Source: Hyperoodon ampullatus
Lineage: Eukaryota > Chordata > Mammalia > Artiodactyla > Ziphiidae
Assembly: GCA_949752795.1 (NCBI GenBank)
Contig: CATKHW010000423.1
Location: forward strand, 310,001 to 374,000
DNA: 64,000 bases
Direction of reading: 5' to 3'
The notes below the pieces were generated by a model that did not search any database, had not been told where the DNA came from, and worked only from the letters and a program-made list of their open reading frames with translations. The position numbers and the translations under genes are program-made. The number at the start of each line of letters is the position of its first letter. The stretch's first letter is position 1. Positions 1 to 10,030 of the stretch are shown here, piece by piece.

Positions 1-639
1 GTCAGGCTGCCACCTGTAAAGAACAGGATGTGTCACCCATACCTTCCGCTGGAATTTCTCTCCGGACAGAGGTGAGGAAGGAAAAAAGCAGTGGGGGCCG
101 AACAGGAGAGGTATCTCAGGCAGGGCAATGGAAAGCTTCCAGAAGAGCGCCCAGGGCCAGGACCATCCTGGCTGGCCTGCAGGCACCAAGTTGGCCTGCG
201 TACTGTCTCTGTTGTGGCTCCACGGCCCTTCCTCTAGGCTTTCAAGCCCTTGTACATATTCAGGTGTTTTACCTGGAAAGGGTGGGAAAACTTCAACAGC
301 AGCTGGCCTGGGGCTCAGCTCACGGTTACTCACAGATGCCTCAGCATGGCCCCCAGCCTTGCAATGAGGACGCTCCTTTCCTAGGAGTGGGCTGCTGGCT
401 CTATGGGAGATGATTCCCCACCTCTGACCAATTTCAGAATTGTTTACCGGTGGATCAAGTGACCTGATAGGGTTTTCCTCTGTCTAACTGGTGGGTTCAG
501 GTTTTTTTTTTTCTTTTTTGATTCAAGTTAGATTTTATTCCTCTTTTATGTATTTATAGATATAAGCATGGAAATAATTCATTCATATAAATCCATCTGT
601 GTGAAGGGAAGAACTTTTTTCTGTTTTATTTTTAAATTT

Positions 640-1608
640 TATTTTTAAAAATTTTGAAATTTAATTTTATTTATTTTTTTTTACAGCAGGTTATTATTAG
701 TTATGTATTTTACGCATATACATGTATACAGGTCAATCCCAATCTCCCAACTCATCCCACCACCACCACCCCATGGCTTCCCACCCTTGGTGTCCATACG
801 TGTGTTCTCTACCTCTGTGTCTCTATTTCTTCCCTGCAAACCAGTTCATCTGTACCATTTTTCTAGGTTCCACATATATGCATTAATATACAATATTTGT
901 TTTTCTCTTTCTGACTTACTTCATTCTGTATGACAGTCTCTAGATCCATCGACGTCTCTACAAATGACCCAGAGTCATTCCTTCTTATGGCTGAGTAATA
1001 TTCCATTTTATATATGTACCACATCTTTATCCATTCGTCTGTCTGTGTGTATTTAGGTTGCTTCCATTACCTGGCTATTGTAAATAGTGCTGAAATGAGT
1101 ATTGTGGTGAATGTGCCTTTTTGATTTATGGTTTTCTCTGGGTATATGCCCAGAAGTGGGATTGCTGGATCATATGGTAATTCTATTTCTAGGTTTTTTA
1201 AGGAAACTGCATACTGTTCTCCATCGTGACTGTATCAATTTACATTTCCACCACTAGTGGAAGAGGGATCCTTTTGTCCACACCCTCCAAAAATTCGTTG
1301 TTTGTATATTTTCTGATGATGCCCATTCTAACAGGTGTGAGGTGATACCTCATTGTAGTTTTGATTTGCATTTCTCTAATAATTAGTGATGTTGAGCAGC
1401 TTTTCATGTGCGTCTTGGCCATCTCTGTGTCTTCTTTGAAGAAACGTCTCTTTAGATCTTCTGCCCATTTTTGTATTGGGTTGTTTGTTTTTTAATATTA
1501 AGCTGCATGAGCTCTTTATATATATTGGAGATTAAACCTTTGTCCATTGATTCGTTTGCAAATATTTTCGCCCATTCTGAGGGATGCTTTTTGCCATTCC
1601 CGTTTTTG
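640..1608 (-). mobile_element. 5'-truncated L1 (3' UTR and ORF2 C-terminus), unit 1
   Basis: Read on the minus strand, this segment encodes the C-terminal part of L1 ORF2p: residues such as [38 protein letters not shown] and the start of the terminal Cys-rich region correspond to the conserved L1 ORF2p C-terminus. It is followed by a 3' UTR that ends in T-rich (A-rich on the element strand) sequence near 640. The element is cut at about 1608, next to a GAAA-type tract. ORF2 is not intact: in this copy a frameshift near 1290 breaks the frame, and all copies have stops soon after the GGCGQ-like residues. It supplies AATAAA-type hexamers on the minus strand at its T-rich end. All 23 units carry it with the same two junctions, so it was inserted before the array expanded. 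I saw no convincing target duplication. The exact end points are uncertain by 5-30 bp. Confidence 0.85.
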
Positions 1609-1638
1609 TAACAAAAAAAGAAAGAAAGAAAAAGAAGC
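1609..1638 (+). repeat. GAAA-type purine tract at the L1 5' junction (present in every unit)
   Basis: A run of A and GAAA repeats follows the L1 truncation point and precedes AGCAGAACACTAATG. It recurs about 220 bp before each CTCF motif (440 bp in the two SINE units) and varies by one or two bases between units. It may be pre-insertion sequence or arise from the L1 insertion event; the sequence does not decide. Confidence 0.8.
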
Positions 1639-1828
1639 AGAACACTAATGTGTGTAAAATATGCCTTTTGAAACTGTCGTTTTGAAATATGGACGTCCTT
1701 TGAATTTTTTGGTCCATATATGAACCCAGGATTTGTTTTCAGGGCAGGTGTCATTTACAGGCCTGCAATGATTTTGAATATCAACTGACCATTAGCGCTG
1801 GGATTAAAGCTGCTGTTTTGTGAAACGG

Positions 1829-1845
1829 CCACAAGGGGGCAGCAG
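1829..1845 (+). promoter_or_regulatory. CTCF-like motif, unit 1 (best match)
   Basis: CCACAAGGGGGCAGCAG closely fits the known CTCF core consensus (CCANNAGRKGGCRS). Among the 23 copies it alone has GGGGGC, the strongest form of the core. It lies about 160 bp upstream of a strong splice acceptor (AG at 2003-2004). CTCF binds DNA as an insulator and loop anchor; motif orientation sets loop direction. Binding itself is inferred. Confidence 0.75.
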
Positions 1846-1986
1846 TTCTCCCTTACCAAATCTGGTTACTGGGCAACAGAGCCTCAATGGAAGTCGTGTT
1901 CTAGATTGGAATTTAGAATGGAATGTGCCAGGAGAAAGCCCCTCAAGTTTGTCTCACTACTTCTTGTTCGTGTTTTTACTTTAATT

Positions 1987-2148
1987 TTTTATTTTTTATT
2001 ACAGCAAATTGGATTCCAATGTTTGGCTTGTTGTAGCTGTGGAAGAAGTGGTTCTTTTACACCTATACATATGTCTGTTCTTCCTGGGATCCTTTTCCCA
2101 TGTACCTTATGACAGAATGTTGAGTAGTCTTCTCTTGGTATTCTGTAG
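1987..2148 (+). other. Exon-like segment after a strong splice acceptor (repeated per unit)
   Basis: A long T-rich tract ending in TTATTACAG (AG at 2003-2004) is a strong match to a mammalian 3' splice site, and a weaker donor-like TAG|GTCTTT occurs at 2149-2150. A 144-nt exon 2005-2148 is possible. The acceptor recurs in every unit as ACAGCAAATT, ACAGAAAATT or TCCAGCAAATT. It has no long open frame, so any transcript would be noncoding. No RNA evidence is available here. Confidence 0.3.
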
Positions 2149-2317
2149 GTCTTTGGTGATTATATATGTCACCTGTGTTTGTATATGTCTGTTAACCCCA
2201 ATATCATAATGAAACCAATCCTCACACCTTTCCATTGGTGAACCATAAGTTTGTTTAATGAATCTGTGATTGCCCTTCTCCGTGGAAATATCTGCCCCAG
2301 TGTCCATTTTTCGGTCA

Positions 2318-2440
2318 CACCTATAAGAGATATGATATGATATGTGTCTTTCACTTTCTGACTTACTACAAGTCACGTGATTACCTCTAGACACACCTAC
2401 GGTGCTCCAAATGGCATTGTGTCCTTTTATTCCTTGGCTT
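2318..2440 (-). mobile_element. Old, diverged L1-like 3'-end remnant (repeated per unit)
   Basis: The run containing GATATGATATGATATGTG, CTTTCTGACTTACT, then GCTGCAAATGGCATTGTG and CTTTTATTCCTTGGCT resembles the minus-strand reading of mammalian L1 3' ends, where a similar order of motifs occurs. It is more diverged than the main L1 of the unit and recurs about 490-610 bp after each CTCF motif. The E-box lies inside it. Confidence 0.5.
2374..2379 (+). promoter_or_regulatory. E-box CACGTG (repeated per unit)
   Basis: GTCACGTGAT is a near-perfect palindromic site for bHLH-ZIP factors such as USF or TFE3/MITF. It recurs 354 bp before every unit start: 5104, 7830, 10561, 13289, 16020, 18756, 21486, 24216, 27168, 29898, 32624, 35360, 38090, 40820, 46503, 49234, 51963, 54693, 57415 and 60143. 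It is disrupted only in unit 16 (CACATG at 43772). Unit 23 ends before it. Factor binding is inferred. Confidence 0.5.
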
Positions 2441-2562
2441 CTATTATGCCTTAGCGAGGTCCATTTTCAACAATGTGATTCCCTGAAGGCTGAGGAATAG
2501 CTGACCAGGGTAGCCTGACCCTGCCGGCCGGCCCTCCCCAGGTGTGCCTGGGTTGAGGTCAA

Positions 2563-2568
2563 TATAAA
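2563..2568 (+). promoter_or_regulatory. TATA box (repeated per unit)
   Basis: TATAAA in GGTCAATATAAACAGC follows a GC-rich stretch (GCCGGCCGGCCC), as in a core promoter; a start near 2595 would give a first exon ending at the donor at 2799. It lies 165 bp before each next unit start: 5293, 8019, 10750, 13478, 16209, 18945, 21675, 24405, 27357, 30087, 32813, 35549, 38279, 41009, 43961, 49423, 52152, 54882, 57604 and 60332. Unit 17 has TGTAAA (46692). Promoter activity is inferred. Confidence 0.4.
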
Positions 2569-2722
2569 CAGCACTGCAGGCAGCAATAGACCCTGAAGCT
2601 GTGCCTGACTCCATATTCTCTGCCCTGTCAGCAGTCTCGGGGCTGTGCTGGTGGGAGGGAGTGAGGGGCCACGGCTTTGTGGGTGGCCCGGTGTGAGTGG
2701 GTCTCTGCTGGACTTTCTGCAG

Positions 2723-2798
2723 GAGTTGCCAGGCTGCCACCTGTAAAGAAGAGGATGTGTCACCCATACCTTCCGCTGGAATTTCTCTCCGGACAGAG
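2723..2798 (+). other. Exon-like segment flanked by acceptor and donor (repeated per unit)
   Basis: CTTTCTGCAG precedes and GACAGAG|GTGAGGA follows, so both splice consensus sites fit well; 76 nt. One frame (25 codons, SCQAATCKEEDVSPIPSAG...) is open across it. The donor GTGAGG is kept in nearly all units (GC in unit 5); the last codon is TAG in units 3, 7, 12 and 13. If the upstream TATA box is used, this could instead be the end of a first exon. Confidence 0.35.
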
Positions 2799-3368
2799 GT
2801 GAGGAAGGAAAAAAGCAGTGGTTGCCGGGACAGCAGGTGTATCTCAGGCAGGGCAATGGAAAGCTTCCAGAAGAGCGCCCAGGGCCAGGACCATCCTGGC
2901 TGGCCTGCAGGCACCAATTTGGCCTCCGTACGGTCTCTGGTGTGGCTCCACGGCCCTTCCTCTAGGCTTTCAAGGCCTTTTACATATCCAGGTGTTTCAC
3001 CTGGAAAGGGTGGGAAAAGTTCAACAGCAGCTGGCCTGGGGCTCAGCTCACAGTTACTCACAGATTCCTCAGCATGGCCCCCAGCCTTGCAATGAGGACG
3101 CTCCTTTCGTAGGAGTGGGCTGCTGGCTCTATGGGAGATGATTCCCCACCTCTGACCAATTTCAGAATTGTTTACCGCTGGAGCAAGTGCCCTGACAGGG
3201 TTTTCCTCTGTCTAACTGGTGGGATCAGGTTTTTTTTTTTCTTTTTTGATTCAAGTTAGATTTTATTCCTCTTTTATGTATTTATAGATATAAGCATGGA
3301 AATAATTTATTCATATAAATACATTTGTGTGAAGGGAAGAACTTTTTTCTGTTTTATTTTTAAAATTT

Positions 3369-4338
3369 ATTTTTTAAAATTTTGAAATTTAATTTTATTT
3401 ATTTTTTTATACAACAGGTTATTATTAGTTATGTATTTTACGCATATACATGTATACAGGTCAATCCCAATCTCACAACTCATCCCACCACCACCACCCC
3501 ATGGCTTCCCACACTTGGTGTCCATATGTGTGTTTTCTACCTCTGTGTCTCTATTTCTTCCCTGCAAACCAGTTCATCTGTACCATTTTTCTAGGTTCCA
3601 CATATATGCATTAATATACAATATTGTTTTTCTCTTTCTGACTTACTTCATTCTGTATGACAGTCTGTAGATACATCGACGTCTCTACAAATGACCCAGT
3701 TTCATTCCTTCTTATGGCTGAGTAATATTCCATTTTATATATGTACCACATCTTTATCCATTCGTTTGTCTGTGGGTATTTAGGTTGCTTCCGTTACCTG
3801 GCTATTGTAAATAGTGCTGAAATGAGCATTGTGGTGAATGTGCCTTTTTGATTTATGGTTTTCTCTGGGTATATGCCCAGAAGTGGGATTGCTGGATCAT
3901 ATGGTAATTCTATTTCTAGGGTTTTTAGGAAACCCCATACTGTTCTCCATCGTGACTGTATCAATTTACATTTCCACCACTAGTGGAAGAGGGAGCCTTT
4001 TGTCCACACCCTCCCCAGTATTTGTTGTTTGTAGATTTTCTGATGATGCCGATTCTAACAGGGGTGAGCTGATACCTCATTGTAGTTTTGATTTGCATTT
4101 CTCTAATAATTAGTGATGTTGAGCAGCTTTTCATGTGCGTCTTGGCCATCTCTGTGTCTTCTTTGAAGAAACGTCTCTTTAGATCTTCTGCCCAATTTTG
4201 TATTGGGTTGTTTGTTTTTTTAATATTAAGCTGCATGAGCTCTTTATATATTTTGGAGATTAAACCTTTGTCCATTGATTCGTTTGCAAATATTTTCGCC
4301 CATTCTGAGGGAAGCCTTTTGCCATTCCCGTTTTTTTT
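3369..4338 (-). mobile_element. L1 ORF2 C-terminus/3' UTR fragment, unit 2
   Basis: Same fragment as in unit 1. The ORF2p-derived frame is open over 3961-4374 on the minus strand, one of the longer open copies because a T-tract length keeps the junction with the GAAA tract in frame. Confidence 0.85.
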
Positions 4339-4557
4339 AACAAAAAAAGAAAGAAAGAAAAAGAAGCAGAACACTAATGTGTGTAAAATATGCCTTTTGA
4401 AACTGTCGTTTTGAAATATGGACGTCCTTTGAATTTTTTGGTCGATACATGACCCCAGGATTTGTGCTCAGGGCAGGTGTCATTTACAGGCCTGCAATGA
4501 TTTTGAATATCAACTGACCATTAGCGCTGGGATTAAAGCTGCTGTTTTGTGAAACGG

Positions 4558-4574
4558 CCACAAGGTGGCAGCAG
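4558..4574 (+). promoter_or_regulatory. CTCF-like motif, unit 2
   Basis: Array-consensus form CCACAAGGTGGCAGCAG, which agrees with the CTCF core at all key G positions. Confidence 0.7.
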
Positions 4575-6094
4575 TTCTCCCTTACCAAATCTGGTTACTG
4601 GGGCAACAGAGCCTCAATGGAAGTCCTGTTCTAGATTGGAATTTAGAATGGAATGTGCCAGGAGAAAGCCCCTCAAGTTTGTCTCACTACTTCTTGTTCG
4701 TGTTCTTAATTTAATTTTTTATTTTTTATTACAGCAAATTGGATTACAATGTTTGGCTTGTTGTAGGTGTGGAAGATGTGGTTCTTTTACACATATACAT
4801 ATGTCTGTTCTTCCTGGGATCCTTTTCCCATGTACCTTATGACAGAATGTTGAGTAGTCTTCTCTTGGTATTCTGTAGGTCTTTGGTGATTATATATGTC
4901 ACCTGTGTTTGTATATGTCTGTTAACCCCAATATCATAATGAAACCAATCCTCACACCTTTCCATTGGCGAACCATAAGTTTGTTGAATGAATCTGTGAT
5001 TGCCCTTCTCCGTGGAAATATCTGCCCTGGTATCCATTTTTTGGTCACACCTATAAGAGATATGATATGATATGTGTCTTTCACTTTCGGACTTACTACA
5101 AGTCACGTGATTACCTCTAGACACACCTACGGTGCTCCAAATGGCATTGTGTCCTTTTATTCCTTGGCTTCTATTCTGCCTTAGCGAGGTCCATTTTCTA
5201 CAATGTGATTCCCTGAGGGCTGAGGATTAGCTGACCTGGGTAGCCTGACCCTGCCGGCCAGCCCTCCGCAGGTGTGCCTGTGTTGAGGTCAATATAAACA
5301 GCGCTGCAGGCAGCAATAGTCCCTGAAGCTGTGCCTGACACCATATTCTCTGCCCCGTCAGAAGTCTCAGGGCTGTGCTGGTGGGAGGGAGTGAGGGTCC
5401 ACGGCTTTGTGGGTGGCCCGGTGTGAGTGGGTCTCTGCTGGACTTTCTGCAGGAGTTGCCAGGCTGACACCTGTAAAGAAGAGGATGTGTCACCCATACC
5501 TTCCGCTGGAATTTCTCTCCGGACATAGGTGAGGAAGGAAAAAAGCAGTGGGGGCCGTGACAGGAGGGGTATCTCAGGCAGGGCAATGGAAAGCTTCCAG
5601 AAGAGCGCCCAGGGCCAGGACGATCCTGACTGGCCTGCAGGCACCAATTTGGCCTGCGTGCTGTCGCTGGTGTGGCTCCACGGCCCTTCCTCTAGGTTTT
5701 CAAGCGCTTGTACATATTCAGGTGTTTTATCTGGGAAGGGTGGGAAAAGTTCAACAGCAGCTGGCCTGGGGCTCAGCTCACGGTTACTCACAGATGCCTC
5801 GGCAAGGCCCCCAGCTTTGCAATGAGGACGCTCCTTGCGTAGGAGTGGTCTGCTGGCTCTATGGGAGATGATTCCCCACCTCTGACTAATTTCAGAATTG
5901 TTTACCGCTGGAGCAAGTGCCCTGTTAGGGCTTTCCTCTGTATAACTGGTGGGTTCATATTTTTTTTTTCTTTTTTGGTTCAAGTTAGATTTTATTCCTC
6001 TTTTATGTATTTATAGATATAAGCATGGAAATAATTCATTCATATAAATACATCTGTGTGAAGGGAAGACCTTTTTTCTGTTTTATATTTAAAT

Positions 6095-7063
6095 TTTATT
6101 TTTTAAAATTTTGAAATTTAATTTCATTATTTTATACAGCAGGTTATTATTAGTTATGTATTTTATGCATATACATGTATACAGGTCAATCCCAATCTCC
6201 CAACTCATCCCACCACCACCACCCCATGGCTTCCCACACTTGGTGTCCATACGTGTGTTCTCTACCTCTGTGTCTCTATTTCTTCCCTGCAAACCAGTTC
6301 ATCTGTACCATTTTTCTAGGTTCCACATATATGCATTAATATACAATATTTGTTTTTCTCTTTCTGACTTACTTCATTCTGTATGACAGTCTCTAGCTCC
6401 ATCGACGTCTCTACAAATGACCCAGTTTCATTCCTTCTTATGGCTGATTAATATTCCATTTTATATATATACCACATCTTTATCCATTCATCTGTCTGTG
6501 GGTATTTACGTTGCTTCCATTACCTGGCTATTGTAAATAGTGCTGAAATGAGCATTGTGGTGAATGTGCCTTTTTGATTTATGGTTTTCTCTGGGTATAT
6601 GCCCAGAAGTGGGATTGCTGGATCATATGGTAATTCTATTTCTTGTTTTTTTAAGGAAACTCCATACTGTTCTCCATCGTGACTGTATCAATTTACATTT
6701 CCACCACTAGTGGAAGAGGGATCCTTTTGTCCACACCCTCCCCAGAATTTGTTGTTTGTAGATTTTCTGATGATGCGGATTCTAACAGGTGTGAGGTGAT
6801 ACCTCATTGTAGTTTTGATTTGCATTTCTCTAATAATTAGTGATGTTGAGCAGCTTTTCATGTGCGTCTTGGCCATCTCTGTGTCTTCTTTGAAGAAACG
6901 TCTCTTTAGATCTTCTGCCCATTTTTGTATTGGGTTGTTTGTTTTTTAATATTAAGCTGCATGAGCTCTTTATATATATTGGAGATTAAACCTTTGTCCA
7001 TTGATTCGTTTGCAAATATTTTCGCCCATTCTGAGGGATGCTTTTTGCCATTCCCGTTTTTTT
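6095..7063 (-). mobile_element. L1 ORF2 C-terminus/3' UTR fragment, unit 3
   Basis: Same junctions. A one-base loss in the T tract near 6945 shifts the ORF2 frame, leaving only 6688-6876 open. Confidence 0.85.
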
Positions 7064-7283
7064 AACAAAAAAAAGAAAGAAAGAAAAAGAAGCAGAACAC
7101 TAATGTGTGTAAAATATGCCTTTTAAAACTGTCGTTTTGAAATATGGACGTCCTTTGAATTTTTTGGTCCATATATGAACCCAGGATTTGTTTTCAGGGC
7201 AGGTGTCACTTACAGGCCTGAAATGATTTTGAATATCAACTGACATTTAGCGCTGGTGTTAAAGCTGCTGTTTTGTGAAACGG

Positions 7284-7300
7284 CCACAAGGTGGCAGCAG
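7284..7300 (+). promoter_or_regulatory. CTCF-like motif, unit 3
   Basis: Array-consensus form, 2,726 bp after the previous site. Confidence 0.7.
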
Positions 7301-8824
7301 TTCTCCCTTACCAAATCTGGTTACTGGGGCAACAGAGCCTCAATGGAAGTCGTGTTCTAGATTGGAATTTAGAATGGAATGTGCCAGGAGAAAGCCCCTC
7401 AAGTTTGTCTCACTACTTCTTGTTCGTGTTTTTAATTTAATTTTTTATTTTTTATTACAGCAAATTGGATTCCAATGTTTGGCTTGTTGTAGCTGTGGAA
7501 GAAGTGGTTCTTTTACACCTATACATATGTCTGTTCTTCCTGGGATCCTTTTCCCATGTACCTTATGACAGAATGTTGAGTAGTCTTCTCTTGGTATTCT
7601 GTAGGTCTTTGGTGATTATATATGTCACCTGTGTTTGTATATGTCTGTTAACCCCAATATCATAATGAAACCAATCCTCACACCTTTCCATTGGTGAACC
7701 ATAAGTTTGTTTAATGAATCTGTGATTGCCCTTCTCCGTGGAAATATCTGCCCCAGTGTCCATTTTTCGGTCACACCTATAAGAGATATGATATGATATG
7801 TGTCTTTCACTTTCTGACTTACTACAAGTCACGTGATTACCTCTAGACACACCTTCGGTGCTGCAAATGGCATTGTGTCCTTTTATTCCTTGGCTTCTAT
7901 TCTGCCTTAGCGAGGTCCATTTTCAACAGTGTGATTCCCTGAGGGCTGAGGATTAGCTGACCTGGGTAGCCTGACCCTGCCGGCCGGCCCTCCCCAGGTA
8001 TGCCTGGGTTGAGGTCAATATAAACAGAGCTGCAGGCAGCAATAGCCCCTGAAGCTGTGCCTGACTCCATATTCTCTGCCCCGTCAGCAGTCTCGGGGCT
8101 GTGCTGGTGGGAGGGAGTGAGAGGCCACGGCTTTGTGGGTGGCCCGGTGTGAGTGGGTCTCTGCTGGACTTTCTGCAGGAGTTGCCAGGCTGACACCTGT
8201 AAAGAAAAGGATGTGTCAACCATACCTACCGCTGGAATTTATCTCCGGACAGAGGTGAGGAAGGAAAAAAGCAGTGGGGGCCGGGACAGGAGGGGTATCT
8301 CAGGCAGGGCAATGGAAAGCTTCCAGAAGAGCGCCCAGGGCCAGGACCATCCTGGCTGGCCTGCAGGCACCAAGTTGGCCTGCGTGCTGTCGCTGGTGTG
8401 GCTCCACGGCCCTTCCTCTAGGCTTTCAAGCCCTTGTACATATTCAGGTGTTTTACCTGGGAAGGGTGGGAAAAGTTCAACAGCAGCTGGCCTGGGACTC
8501 AGCTCACAGTTACTCACAGATGCCTCGGCATGGCCCCCAGCCTTGCAATGAGGACGCTCCTTGCGTAGGAGTGGGCTGCTGGCTCTATGGGAGATGATTC
8601 CCCACCTCTGACCAATTTCAGAATTGTTTACCGCTGGAGCAAGTGCCCTGATAGGGTTTACCTCTGTCTAACTGGTGGGTTCACGTTTTTTTTTTTCTTT
8701 TTTGTTTCAAGTTAGATTTTATTCCTCTTTTATGTATTCATAGATATAAGCATGGAAATAATTCAGTCATATAAATACATCTGTGTGAAGGGAAGAACTT
8801 TTTTCTGTTTCATTTTTAAATTTA

Positions 8825-9794
8825 ATTTTTAAAATTTTGAAATTTAATTTTATTTATTATTTTATACAGCAGGTTATTATTAGTTATGTATTTTACTCAT
8901 GTACATGTGTACAGGTCAATCCCAATCTCCCAACTCATCCCACCACCACCACCCCATGGCTTCCCACACTTGGTGTCCATACGTGTGTTCTCTACCTCTG
9001 TGTCTCTATTTCTTCCCTGCAAACCAGTTCATCTGTACCATTTTTCTAGGTTCCACATATATGCATTAATATACAATATTTGTTTTTCTCTTTCTGACTT
9101 ACTTCATTTTGTATGACAGTCTCTAGATCCATCGACGTCTCTACAAATGACCCAGTTTCATTCCTTCTTATGGCTGAGTAATATTCCATTTTATATATGT
9201 ACCACATCTTTATCCATTCGTCTGTCTGTGGGTATTTAGGTTGCTTCCATTACCTGGCTATTGTAAATAGTGCTGAAATGAGCATTGTGGTGAATGTGCC
9301 TTTTTGATTTATGGTTTTCTCTGGGTATATGCCCAGAAGTGGGATTGCTGGATCATATGGTAATTCTATTTCTAGGTTTTTTAAGGAAACTCCCTACTGT
9401 TCTTCATCGTGACTGTATCAATTTACATTTTCACCACTAGTGGAAGAGGGATCCTTTTGTCCACACCCTCCCCAGAATTTGTTGTTTGTAGATTTTCTGA
9501 TGATGCCGATTCTAACAGGTGTGAGGTGATACCTCATTGTAGTTTTGATTTGCATTTCTCTAATAATTAGTGATGTTGAGCAGCTTTTCATGTGCGTCTT
9601 GGCCATCTCTGTGTCTTCTTTGAAGAAACGTCTCTTTAGATCTTCTGCCCATTTTTGTATTGGGTTGTTTGTTTTTTTAATATTAAGCTGCATGAGCTCT
9701 TTATATATATTGGTGATTAAACCTTTGTCCATTGATTCGTTTGCAAATATTTTCGCCCATTCTGAGGGAAGCTTTTTGCCATTCCCGTTTTTTT
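8825..9794 (-). mobile_element. L1 ORF2 C-terminus/3' UTR fragment, unit 4
   Basis: Same junctions; ORF2p-derived frame open over 9418-9732 (104 codons). Confidence 0.85.
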
Positions 9795-10013
9795 AACAAA
9801 AAAAGAAAGAAAGAAAAAGAAGCAGAACACTAATGTGTGTAAAATATGCCTTTTGAAACTGTCGTTTTGAAATATGGACGTCCTTTGAATTTTTTGGTCG
9901 ATATATGAACCCAGGATTTGTTTTCAGGGCAGGTGTCATTTACAGGCCTGCAATGATTTTGAATATCAACTGACCATTAGCGCTGGGATTAAAGCTGCTG
10001 TTGTGTGAAACGG

Positions 10014-10030
10014 CCACAAGGTGGCAGCAG
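10014..10030 (+). promoter_or_regulatory. CTCF-like motif, unit 4
   Basis: Array-consensus form. Confidence 0.7.

Larger units (their letters stand above)
1..2727 (+). repeat. Array unit 1 (2,727 bp)
   Basis: First unit in the window; the window opens inside its exon-like segment, five bases after the acceptor would lie, with the donor GT at 72-73. It carries an L1 fragment (640-1608), the CTCF-like motif (1829-1845), the E-box CACGTG (2374-2379) and TATAAA (2563-2568). It has the best CTCF match of the array (AGGGGGC core) and a frameshift in the L1 ORF2 remnant near 1290. Confidence 0.95.
2444..3225 (+). other. GC-rich block with promoter-like and exon-like signals (representative copy)
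   Basis: This ~780-bp segment is clearly GC-richer than the rest of the unit and contains no recognisable repeat. It holds the TATA box, an exon-like stretch at 2723-2798 and long overlapping open frames on both strands: about 206 codons on the minus strand (2444-3061) and about 132 on the plus strand (2697-3095). These frames start at GTG, not ATG; the first ATGs give only ~107 and ~80 codons. The minus frame is interrupted in about half the units, and the plus frame has TAG in units 3, 7, 12 and 13. I recognise no protein family. A noncoding role, or a dead gene fragment captured by the repeat, is more likely than a protein. Confidence 0.5.
2728..5457 (+). repeat. Array unit 2 (2,730 bp)
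   Basis: Contains L1 3369-4338, CTCF-like motif 4558-4574, E-box 5104-5109 and TATAAA 5293-5298. The exon-like segment at its left edge runs 2723-2798 with donor GT at 2799-2800. From the last third onwards it resembles unit 18 (both have a C-to-T change giving TTTTTTGG after the ATCC at about 5034 and 49164). Confidence 0.95.
5458..8183 (+). repeat. Array unit 3 (2,726 bp)
   Basis: Contains L1 6095-7063, CTCF-like motif 7284-7300, E-box 7830-7835 and TATAAA 8019-8024. The last codon of the open frame before the donor (5529) is TAG instead of GAG. It has many private variants, for example TTCATTATTTTATA at about 6123 and CTCTAGCTCC at about 6391, that are shared only with unit 12. Confidence 0.95.

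Noticed and set aside
600..1650. Target-site duplication of the array L1 (GAAGAAC left, AGCAGAAC right)
   Set aside because: The match is short, gapped and in purine-rich sequence; chance is a good explanation.
2330..2348. GATAT short tandem repeat as a regulatory element
   Set aside because: Only about three short copies, the same in all units, and explained by the old L1-like sequence.
2444..3061. A ~206-aa protein gene on the minus strand of each unit
   Set aside because: The frame opens at GTG, not ATG; it is broken in about half of the copies and matches no family I know. Treated as an open frame in GC-rich DNA.
2697..3095. A 132-aa protein gene on the plus strand of each unit
   Set aside because: Also GTG at the start, and TAG codons occur in units 3, 7, 12 and 13. 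An ATG-started version is only ~80 codons.
3961..4374. A functional L1 reverse transcriptase gene
   Set aside because: Only the C-terminal part of ORF2p is present, with no endonuclease or reverse-transcriptase domain, and with stops; it is a dead fragment.
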